Of a DNA stretch of 37,500 nt, positions 18,501 through 27,500 are shown one piece after another (position 1 is the first letter of the stretch; the number at the start of each line of letters is the position of its first letter). The stretch is taken from the NCBI GenBank assembly GCA_963575745.1, contig CAUYUJ010014327.1, positions 17,501 to 55,000 on the forward strand, given 5' to 3'. The notes under the pieces are model-generated. The model worked only from the letters and a program-made list of their open reading frames with translations. It did not search any database and was not told where the DNA came from. The stretch is from Prorocentrum cordatum. Its lineage: Eukaryota; Sar; Dinophyceae; Prorocentrales; Prorocentraceae. Position numbers and translations under genes: made by a program.

Positions 18501-21500
18501 TGCAGTCGATGAGACTTGCAGTATGCGTCCACCAGGTGCACGACGGGTTTCCCCGCTTGCGTGTGGCCACGCCTCAGCAGGTTAGCCCCGCGGATACCAT
18601 AGCCTTTGACTTCGTCGTCTTCATCTCCGTTGAGACGACGATAGCCAGAATCGCTATGCAGGTCGACTTCTCCTGTTGGAGTCATAGCATGATACACGAT
18701 CTTCTTCGGGCCTGCCTGCAATTTTCTGGTAACCGCGTTTAGTCGTCGTACCTGGATGTTTGTCGGTTCTTGGATACGTTGTAGTGAGACAACATAGACC
18801 ATTAGCCATACCTGTGTGATCAACGCATAGGCTAGAGCGCCACGAAGACTGACGAACATATCAGAAATCGTCTTCGTCGCCTTGCTTTCAGGATCAGCTC
18901 CTGTGAGTTCTGGATGTGTGATAGGACGAAGCTGTTTGATGTATTCGTCCTGGTCGAGAGTGACGCTCCCATCATCGGTCTTGTTGTACCGGACAGCACA
19001 GTTCGTGTATGTGTGCTTGTTCAGTTTGCACTTCCCAAACGTATCTTCAACACACTTGACATACTTGTCGATAGCCTCTTCCTTCCCAGTCATATTGATG
19101 TCATCAACGTGCTTGGCTGTCAAGAGGTTTGGGCTCATCTCGAATTCTTCGTCGTATGAAGTAGGCTGTAGCCCAAAGCTCCTAGTGATGGACCTGAGCT
19201 TCAGCGAGAATGCCCTGGGAGCATCCTTCGTGCCTGTCCCCGGTTTCAGACACCGGAGACAATGCTTTGATTCGTCATATGACTCAAAGCCTGGCAGTGT
19301 GCGAAGGACAGCTGCAGATCCAGGTGGTAGTGTGAAACACACCACACGTTCTTTCTCGCCCGTTGCCGCGGCGAGCTCGCCATAGGTCAGTCCCTTCAAG
19401 AAAGCCATGTTGATGTCCAGGGAAGCGATGATCCAAGCTTTGTTGCATGCAGCAGAACTTGCGAGCAGTCTCTGGCTTGACCTCCTTGCCGTGCCAGAGA
19501 AGGTTTCGACATCAAAGGCTTCAAGGTCCATGAAGCCACGGAGTACCAAGCGTAACCTGATCGTCCTTTCCATTTCGCCCTTTTCGTTCTTGACAAACTT
19601 CCATTTGTATACGTAGCGTGACGTCATGATGTTAGACGCCTTGCTTAAGTCAGTCATCTGGAAGCATTTGTTGTCAAGCCAAGTCTTCAGCTCTGTGTAG
19701 AGGGCTTTGGAAACTTTGACCGGATTTGCTTGGATGTCGGCCTTCGTGAGTAGATCGTCTTCCTTGACGACCACGGCACGTTTGGAGGCAGCGCTAACGT
19801 ATACTCGCATAGTTGTGACGCTGCTGTCATCCAACAGTCGGTGTTGCTGCTCGGACAGGACGACTTTGGACATGTCTGCAGTGAAGCAGAGCTCGATATA
19901 CTTCCCGTGCTCATCGGAGTCCAGATCATATTTGCTATCCGGTTCCGTGGAGCATAAAGGAACGTAGTAAGAAGTGTCCATGTCGTATCCTGGCGGGTGA
20001 CCCCGCTCCGGCAAGTGGCCTTGCACATCTTCACAGGTCGTAGAGACTAATACACACTGTGTGTCTGTCATGTATGTAGGAACTGTATGCATGACTTCCT
20101 CTGTGTCAGCTTCAAGGAGTGTTCTGTCATCCATCAGTTCAGCATACCACGACTTCAAGACAAAAGCATCCAGATCTTCTTCTGTCTCCTCTATGATGGT
20201 CGGGAGCCGACCATCGTTGTCCGTAGGAGGCTCCTCAGGAGCAGCTGCTGGAGGTGATTCGCTTGGTGGTGGACCATCAGCGAGTTCCTCAAACTTAGTG
20301 AGGTCTTGGTCAAACCCAGCAGACGGCTTCCTGGATTTAAGACACTGGATGATGCGTGAGTGTGTAGATCCTGTGATGTCATAGATGTTCAAGGCAGTGC
20401 CATCAGCTTCATAGTAATGAAACCCAGGGGTCACATCGTTATCATAGTGCACTAGTGTACAGCTGTCTGCATAGGGTGCGGCAGGCAGCTTCGTCAGGCT
20501 CTTGGCGAGTCGTACAGCAACAACGTTTTCAATACGAAAGTAGTTGCGTATGAGGTACTGAAGAGCCAAGTGCACCTTAGGTGAAAGTCGGCTCGCAGCA
20601 GTCATCTGCAGCCGACCCTGTTTCGTTGGTAGATATCCGAAAGTCATGGCGGGTTTCCCCGCTGGCAGACCGGCAATAAAGGCCAATACTGTTCGAAGGG
20701 CCGTATTGTCCGATCCTATCTCGCGGACCATAAGTGCTTCGATGTACAGTGTGTGTCGTGTGTCAGGATACTGTACTCGTACTTCGCGATTGCCGACCTT
20801 CACGATGACCTGGCCTCGGTCAGGTTCGTTGCGGATGACCGGGTATGGACCACTCCATCCACCCCAGTCGTCTTTCGTGGTGGTCGGACGGTGATAGTCC
20901 ACGAGATCTCCTTCTTTATAGTGAAATTCACCCGTAGCAGTAGTCTTTGTACGGAGAGCCCTGTTCGTCTTGGCAACCGCAGTGGCCTGCGTGATTGCCT
21001 CCAGACTAACCCTCCTGATTGTTTCCTCCCTTGAGTGATCTGATGATTCAGTGGGCTGATCATGATCCAAGACAGGGAAATCAGGAAGCATAGCTGGCTG
21101 TCTACCATACAGCGCATTGTACGGAGACACTTCATTGTAGAAGGTAAATGCGTTGCTGGCAAACAAGGCTTCATGTAAGAGACGAGTGAAATTGAGAGGG
21201 ATATGTAATCTATTCAATTCTTCTCCCATCACGTGTAGGAGGTGTCGAAGGATGCCGTTCCTAGCTTCGATAGTTGTAGCGTGTTGGCCACGCGCTCGAA
21301 TACGAAGCTCTGTTCCCTTAGCCTTAAGGATGGCCTTTGCTGTATCATTATTCAGTGCTCCTTCCCCATCGGAGTATAAGATTTTAGCAGGGCCATGCTG
21401 CATCCAAGTCGTATGATAGGCATCGAGAACAGTATGCATAGCTTTATCAGGAATCTCTGTGCCAGCTGCCCAGCGAATACAACGGTCGATGATGTGAAAA

Positions 21501-23338
21501 ACAATATGTTCCTGTTTATAAAAGAAGAGATCACATTCGACTTCTTCGTTGAAACGTCCTGGCAGTGACACAGAAGGCATCACCGTGTTGCCTGGTTTGT
21601 CCCAGGCTCGACATTCTCTACACGAGTCGCAAATGCCTTTGATCAGACTCAAACGGGTTTCACCCAGACCAACCTTGGTTAGAATCATCCGCATTTTTGG
21701 CTCCTTGGCATGAAACCATCTCAGGTGGAGTTTGCGGAGTTCTCGCTGCACTACAGCTGGGTCGAAGCTGCGCAGGTTTTGGAGGCTGAGCTGAACGTCG
21801 AAGCGAGTCCAATCAGGGAACCTTGGCCTTGGCCTCGGCTCTGCTTGAGGCTGCGGCGGTGGTGGAGGATCTCCTCCCTCCATGCGTCCGCGCCTTGCTG
21901 CAACTTGTGGCAGTCTACGGGGGTCGTCAGAGCTGCCAGCGCCACTGTTGCCACCATTCGGCTCTGGTGATGTCATGGCTGCTGGCGCCTGCGGTTGGAT
22001 CGCCCTCACCAGGCCGTGGCGGCCTAGGCGCACGTATGCGCGCTCTCGCGGCCGGCGCCGCTTTTGCGGCTGGCGCCGCTTCTGCGGCTGGAGCCGCTTC
22101 CGCGGCTGGCGCCGCAGGAGCGGCTTGTCCCGCCGGACGCAGCTGGCCAAAGTTATCTGGCAGTTTCCATTTTTCGGCAAATCTGCATTGGCCAGATATC
22201 TTGGTGTGGTGAGGATTGCTCTTCTGATATTCCTTCTTACAGCTTGGACAGTCCCAGTAATACGGTTCAACATCATACCACCGACACATCTTCGGATCCC
22301 TGCTGTGCTTTGGTGATTGCTTGTAGTTGTTGTCCACACAGCCAGGGCACCCAAGACCGCCAGGTGGTGGTCGCAGATTTCTCCGTTTGGGTGTCTCCGG
22401 ATTGTTGGGTCGTCCAAGTCGTAGCCAGCACTGTTTGTTACGAACGCATAGCTGCGTTCACGATTCGCGAATGGGTCGCGACCGTAAGCAAACAGGTCTT
22501 TGGCGATTTGCACCGCATCAACGATCAATGACTGCATTATGTAGGTATACTGTGCCGCCCTTGCTAGCTCTTTGTTACAAGCATTGGCGTGCACATGATT
22601 TCCTGGACAACGCTTGCCTCTGAAAGGTGCCAACAACTCTTCTTTATTTGCCATTATCTGTGTTGGCTTGCGAATGTATTGTCCAAATGAATCTTTGAGA
22701 CCAGTCGTGCACTGATCAATGATTGTTTTGCAAGTGACCTTGCGTTGTGCCAGGTCTTTCCATGGTTGGATCTCATCCACCCACGTGCCCATTGGTTGTT
22801 CCCTGAGAAAGAAACGTCTTAAGTCGTCTTGTAGTAGAGCGACTGTTCCACAGAACGTGATATGAGGCAGGTCCTCTTTGTGGTGTTTAAGCCACGTATC
22901 ATGATTGACCTGTGCGTTGAAGTAGGAAGGGAGTCCAGTAGTTCTGCAGCTTGGCTGCAGAATCGTGATCTTGACAAAGCAAGTCTTGAGGTAGTGGAGG
23001 ACTGCTCTTTGTACTTCCGAGTTTCCAAGGTCAACCATAGATATCTTGTCAAGGTTCTCGCCTGACGAGAGTCCCCTCTTGAAGGCTAAAATGGATATAC
23101 CACCCTTGCCCCCACATAATTCAAGCATGTCCACTTGATTGTTTCTGCCGTAGCATAATGACTGGACTATCGAGAAGACATCAGCATGTGAGTCAGCGGG
23201 TTGCCCCGCCGGTAACATCATGAAGATGTCCTCTGATTCGCTGTCCGAGTCCGAGTCGTCAAGAGGAACGTCTTTGAAATATGTGGAGCAGTCAAGCCCT
23301 TTGAGGTCCTCTCCACAGTCGTCGTTACCGTCTTCCAC
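18428..23338 (-). CDS. pol: Pol segment: methyltransferase-like, integrase, reverse transcriptase, start of RNase H
   Basis: A 1,636-residue segment; the GTG at 23338 is nominal and the frame is open from 23413. Residues 70-290 form a methyltransferase-like domain (LELCGGKGGIS, LQPSCRTTG, FFLREQPMGTW, DQCTTGL, KPTQIM, CPGNHVH). Integrase: H538, H543, C570, C573 zinc site and D603, D657, E691 catalytic triad (GRQPAMLPDF behind it), with an SH3-like tail at about 808-865. Reverse transcriptase, copia class: YVYKWKFVKN at 1242, LDINMAFLKG with D1308, and HVDD at 1410-1413 where YVDD is usual. RNase H begins with LHSDSGYR (D1563), then the frame is lost near 18497 and continues in 17985-18500. 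Residues about 310-455 are read in a shifted frame. It copies element RNA and inserts the DNA. Confidence 0.9.
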   Translation of the reverse strand: MEDGNDDCGEDLKGLDCSTYFKDVPLDDSDSDSESEDIFMMLPAGQPADSHADVFSIVQSLCYGRNNQVDMLELCGGKGGISILAFKRGLSSGENLDKISMVDLGNSEVQRAVLHYLKTCFVKITILQPSCRTTGLPSYFNAQVNHDTWLKHHKEDLPHITFCGTVALLQDDLRRFFLREQPMGTWVDEIQPWKDLAQRKVTCKTIIDQCTTGLKDSFGQYIRKPTQIMANKEELLAPFRGKRCPGNHVHANACNKELARAAQYTYIMQSLIVDAVQIAKDLFAYGRDPFANRERSYAFVTNSAGYDLDDPTIRRHPNGEICDHHLAVLGALAVWTTTTSNHQSTAGIRRCVGGMMLNRITGTVQAVRRNIRRAILTTPRYLANADLPKNGNCQITLASCVRRDKPLLRRQPRKRLQPQKRRQPQKRRRPRERAYVRLGRHGLVRAIQPQAPAAMTSPEPNGGNSGAGSSDDPRRLPQVAARRGRMEGGDPPPPPQPQAEPRPRPRFPDWTRFDVQLSLQNLRSFDPAVVQRELRKLHLRWFHAKEPKMRMILTKVGLGETRLSLIKGICDSCRECRAWDKPGNTVMPSVSLPGRFNEEVECDLFFYKQEHIVFHIIDRCIRWAAGTEIPDKAMHTVLDAYHTTWMQHGPAKILYSDGEGALNNDTAKAILKAKGTELRIRARGQHATTIEARNGILRHLLHVMGEELNRLHIPLNFTRLLHEALFASNAFTFYNEVSPYNALYGRQPAMLPDFPVLDHDQPTESSDHSREETIRRVSLEAITQATAVAKTNRALRTKTTATGEFHYKEGDLVDYHRPTTTKDDWGGWSGPYPVIRNEPDRGQVIVKVGNREVRVQYPDTRHTLYIEALMVREIGSDNTALRTVLAFIAGLPAGKPAMTFGYLPTKQGRLQMTAASRLSPKVHLALQYLIRNYFRIENVVAVRLAKSLTKLPAAPYADSCTLVHYDNDVTPGFHYYEADGTALNIYDITGSTHSRIIQCLKSRKPSAGFDQDLTKFEELADGPPPSESPPAAAPEEPPTDNDGRLPTIIEETEEDLDAFVLKSWYAELMDDRTLLEADTEEVMHTVPTYMTDTQCVLVSTTCEDVQGHLPERGHPPGYDMDTSYYVPLCSTEPDSKYDLDSDEHGKYIELCFTADMSKVVLSEQQHRLLDDSSVTTMRVYVSAASKRAVVVKEDDLLTKADIQANPVKVSKALYTELKTWLDNKCFQMTDLSKASNIMTSRYVYKWKFVKNEKGEMERTIRLRLVLRGFMDLEAFDVETFSGTARRSSQRLLASSAACNKAWIIASLDINMAFLKGLTYGELAAATGEKERVVCFTLPPGSAAVLRTLPGFESYDESKHCLRCLKPGTGTKDAPRAFSLKLRSITRSFGLQPTSYDEEFEMSPNLLTAKHVDDINMTGKEEAIDKYVKCVEDTFGKCKLNKHTYTNCAVRYNKTDDGSVTLDQDEYIKQLRPITHPELTGADPESKATKTISDMFVSLRGALAYALITQVWLMVYVVSLQRIQEPTNIQVRRLNAVTRKLQAGPKKIVYHAMTPTGEVDLHSDSGYRRLNGDEDDEVKGYGIRGANLLRRGHTQAGKPVVHLVDAYCKSHRLQCVRATLRKHWQQPTTWKTATRPL
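21960..22400 (-). other. Compensated frameshift interval within pol
   Basis: In the pol frame this interval reads as Arg-rich nonsense. The -1 frame reads PGGLGCPGCVDNNYKQ, then DPKMCRWYDV, YYWDCPSCKKEYQ and an Ala/Pro linker (AAPAAEAAPAAEAAPAAKAA), typical of the element. The CPGC and CPSC pairs look like a zinc ribbon. One indel near 22400 and an opposite one near 21960 explain why the long frame survives. Confidence 0.65.
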
Positions 23339-23667
23339 TTTCTTCGGAACTTTCTTCGGTTTGATGCCGGCTTCTTTGTCAGCTTTCTGCTTTTCTTTCT
23401 GTTTATCCTGGCATCAGTGGGCAACGCAGTTTCCGCGGAGAGATCCGCTGCGGAGGAATCCGCTGTAAAATCAGGAAATGGCGGAATTTCAGGAAGGTCG
23501 TTGGTGGGTCGCGTTTTGCAACGCTCAATCGAAGGGGGAGGAGATCGATCGTCATCGACGATCGTCACACGCTTTGGGCGTGGCCTTCGCGACTCACCAT
23601 TGCCATGAAGAACTGGAGCCGGAGGCTCCCAGTATAGCCGAGTACTGATGTTTGTAACCCCATCAGG

Positions 23668-23670
23668 TTA
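23668..23670 (-). other. In-frame TAA, followed by a frame change near 23410
   Basis: The frame before (PTGYNYVAP) and after (PDGVTNISTRLYWEPPAP) the TAA is the same. About 255 bases on, a -1 shift near 23405-23416 moves from AETALPTDA to KQKEKQKADKEAG, which leads into the integrase segment. Confidence 0.6.
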
Positions 23671-24486
23671 TGGAGCTACATAATTGTACCCAGTTGGCTG
23701 ATCCTGGATCCTAATGTCTTGAACAATCTTGTTCGTGTCCAGGTCGGTCGTGACCCTACGAACCACATGGTCCCATTGAGGGCCCTTCTGTGGACATTGA
23801 ACGTAGTGTCTGACCTTTTTGTCCACGCGTGTACACACACTGAGGTGTACCGCACTCCGCTCATTCCTGATCATGTTGGCTTTATCGAGTTGATCAAGGA
23901 AGCGTGCAATAATGATAGCCAAAGTTTTATACCGAAACTCGGCACGTTGCTGATCTTGGCCATACCAATCCAAATCATGCTCCTTGTGTGATCCACAAGT
24001 ACATTTCCATAAGGTTATCGGTATATGAGGACAAGATGTAGCAACTTGTATATAAGAACCACTGGGATGTTTACTGGATCGGTCAAACTTAATACCGAAA
24101 TGACAGAGTCTGATTCGTATAACGCTTAGCTTCAAATCTTCGATAACATCTTTGATCGGACACTGTTTCCAGAAATACCCGGGTGGCCCCAGGATAACTA
24201 TCTGCATTCTCAGAGCACGCGCTTTGATCAGGAGATTTTGTATACGTTGATAATGTGGTCCTGCCCTCTTTCCTGGTGTACGCACGTACCAATCAGAGGG
24301 TGTGGCCACCCACAACATATTGTAGTCTCCTGCCAACAAATTTCCCAAATACTGTGTTCCAGTTGAAGTCATTACCTCATTATGGGTAATCCGGTCGCAT
24401 ATATATCCACGGGTTCGGAGTTCAGCGCAAGCTGTGCGAATATCTTCGATGACGAGGCATTTTGAATGATATTTTTCTTCTCGGCC
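23668..24486 (-). pseudogene. Polyprotein fragment with methyltransferase-like C-terminal features
   Basis: Open from the codon after TGA 24487-24489 to TAA 23668-23670; the first ATG is at 24372. It is not a stand-alone gene. Its features are LLAGDYNMLWVATPSDW, VILGPPGYFWK, IRLCHFGI, and CHIP-like CPHIP, CTCGSHKEHDLDW. Their order and spacing resemble the second half of the Rossmann-type domain in the next segment (substrate loop after a pro-rich motif, a CxxG strand, a Cys/His end). I infer a second, degenerate methyltransferase-like domain, but no SAM-binding glycine loop is visible. After the TAA the same frame continues through YWEPPAPVLHGNGESRR to about 23410, so the stop is a nonsense mutation in a continuous polyprotein. 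Confidence 0.5.
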
Positions 24487-24572
24487 TCAGCGCGGCCAAC
24501 GTATGTCGCGAGGAGGCCGGTATTCGGCTTCTCTTCGCAAGCGAGCGCCGCCGGCGCGCCCGCCTGCCCCCG

Positions 24573-24575
24573 TCA
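24573..24575 (-). other. In-frame TGA, followed by a frame change near 24470
   Basis: After TGA the same frame stays open with AGAPAALACEEKPNTG and later EAEKKNIIQNASSS. The likely true frame changes by -1 somewhere in about 24455-24487, near an AAAAA run, to continue as CLVIEDIRTACAELRTRG in the next segment. Confidence 0.6.
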
Positions 24576-27500
24576 GAGGGGCATGCTGTTAGCGGATGAC
24601 TCCGCAGGCGTCACTGGTGCGGCTGCGCTCACGATCTCCACGCGGGTTGACCCCGCAAGGTCCGTCGAACCTCCGCCCGTGCAGCTTGGTGGTGGTGGCG
24701 GTGTCGCGGGTGGCCCCGCTTGGTTCTCAGGCGACCAATTTTTCACCGCCTCCTGGACTGCCCAGAAAATCTTAGACTTCAGGGCATCCTTCATGTGTGG
24801 CCAGGTCCCTTCAGGACACTGTTGGCCTTTCCACCAGCTGTCGAGCGTCCTGTCTACGATCGCACGGGTCGTGTCCTTCTGGAGCTGCTTGTCGAGATAC
24901 GGCTCGACAATGAACGTATCAGTCGTAACGGTCATGGACTGTCCCATCGCGGGTTGCCCCGCTGTTACCCCAGCGGGTGACCCCGCACCTCCACCGGCGG
25001 GTGGCCCCGCATTGACGGAGTCCTCGTCGTTCTCCGTCTCGGTGTAGCCGTCATGACTACTGCGGATTGTGAAGGTGTTGGTGACCGTCTGGCTTTTAGC
25101 CCCGTCATACAACCCGCAGGGAATGGCTAGGTGTCCTGAGGGGGTCTTCTTTGCCCTCAGGACCTTGGCGCCTTTCCCCAGCTTAAGAGTATACTCTCCG
25201 CTGGGGAAGATAACCTTCTGGAAGCCTGGCTTTAGCACGATAATTGTGTCACGTGCTTCCATGGCACTCAGGCCCCAGATGGCTGGGAGGTTTACACCTG
25301 AGCCCTCTGCGATGTTGGAAGCATACTCCTCGTTGCGGGGGCTTGCCTCATTGGCGTATTGCACCCCGATCTTGAAGTTGCCCATTTTCCGACAGATCGC
25401 AGCACCCTCACCTACACCATTGATGTAGAGGGTTTTGCTCAGTGTGCATATGGCCGGTCTGTGATTGTACCTGGCCATAACCTCCTGAAAGGTTCGTGCT
25501 GTATTAGCTCCGATGATGTTCACGTTTGAGCCAATGTCTAGCATGAACGATATGCAGGGCATTCCGTCTTCGTCGGGGAAGAATGTCCCTGTCCGCGCCG
25601 CCAGAGCCATCGTACCGTGGTCATCACTATGGTACGTAATCTGTGAACCGAGCGTGCCTTTCAGTAGGCGTTGTTCCAGCACCCACTGGCTCATCGTTAA
25701 CTCGGTGCACCATATTTGCTCATATTGGCGGCGCTCCTCCACGGTGATTGGTTCCTGTTCAAGGACCCAGTAATTCGCGGAGAGTGTGGAGGTCCACTCA
25801 CCTCCTGGCGGAAGCGTATCCGTGATGTCACGTGTGTAAGTCAGCCCTTCCGTGTTGATCATGAAGGTATTGTGGAATTGGGCTGCTTCAGCGCTTTCCG
25901 CACTGGCCCGGCTCCTAGCACTCGCCGGGCTCTCTACACGTGAGGTTCTGGATACACCTCCGCTCCTGCCGCTCCGCCTGATATTGGCCTCCATTGCTCT
26001 CAGGAATCCTGGATTCGGAGGCCCCGTTGCGGGTGACCCCGCTTTGGCGGCGGGAAAAATAAAGTTAAAAAAACAACAAACGACAAAAAAAAAAAAAAGA
26101 AAAAAAAACAAGGAAAAAAAAAAAAAAAACATAAAAAAAAAAAAAAAAAAAAAAAGATAAAATAAAAAAAAAAAAAAAACCAAAAAAAAAAACAAAAAAA
26201 AAAAAAAAATAAAAAATGAATAAAAAAAAAAAGAGGCCGCTTCAAAAAAAAACAAAAAAAAAAAAACAAAAAAAACAAAAAAACAAAACAAAAAAAAGGC
26301 GGGTGGCCCCGCTGTGGCGGCGGGAGTCGCTTCGGCGGGTGACCCCGCTGCTGGGGGCCCCTGTGCTCGAAGCGTAGGCAGGATTGGCATCTGGATGCCT
26401 TGCTCTGGCGCTGGCCATGGGTGTGTCTGTGCAGCTGGGGCACGTGCGGATGGCTCCGCCGAGGCGGCTCGAGCCTCTAGTGCCTCCACTGCTTCCCGCA
26501 GCCGGCGCAGTTCCCGAGCATCCACCACATACCTTTCCTGCTGGCGCGCCTGTTCCGACTCAGCGTCGCGCTGTCCAGCATACGGAAAGTGTGCTGTGAT
26601 TATGCCCGGCCCACGACATACAGCGCAAGGTGCCTCGTTTGGCGTACCTGGCCGCTGTTTGCGGACGTGCTGCTGTGCAACACGATCCCAGCATATATCG
26701 TGGAAGAAATGTCCACATGCCAGTCTCCACACCGTGGTGCCCATCTCGTAGGGGTCCATACAGATCGGGCACGGTGTGAAATTGTAATCTGAAATGACTG
26801 GCGTGGGCACGTCGGGGCGAGTCCGAGCCTGACGCTCGAAAGTAGTTTCGCCCTCCCGATATGGCGTCGGTGGTGGCAGTCTGTCTATCTGTTCAGCGGG
26901 TGGCCCCGCACCTGCGGGTGTCCCCGCTTGGTTCTCACGCTCGATCCTTCTCTGGATCGCGCGCTGTTGGCGCAGCCTAGCGTTGTCCCGAACCTGCTGC
27001 CTAGATGCCAGTATCGCTTGCTGCGTGTTGTGCACGTCGCGAATGTAGTCTGGCATGCTGCCCATAGCGGCTGGCACCGCGAGACCAGCTGGCTGAACTA
27101 CGGTCTCGGGGTCCGTCGGCGTGGGCATGTAGGCGTAGTGCGGCATAGACTGCGTGTCAACTGCTCGTGTAAACTGCAAACGGTACATCTCATTGGCCAA
27201 ATTCCGAGTGTACTCGTTCGCAGGTGGCCCCGCAATCATAGGAGTGTTATTCATCTGCGCGTAGTACTCCGGGTACATCGGCGCATCCATGGCCGGTGCC
27301 TCTGCTGGTCCATGATTGTCCCATCCATATATTGGGTGTGATGCTATCCCTGGAATAAACACCTGTCGATATGGATTCGTGGGATCTGCATTCGGAGCAT
27401 CATCGGAGGTCCAGCTCCAGAGAGGCCGAAAGTTGCCATGATTCGTAACATCTATGTTGCGGTTCCGCAACAGGCTGGGCACTCTATCAGCTTGTTGCTG

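Noticed and set aside
20061-20384. Plus-strand serine-rich frames inside pol
   Set aside because: Antisense shadows of the well-supported minus-strand polyprotein.
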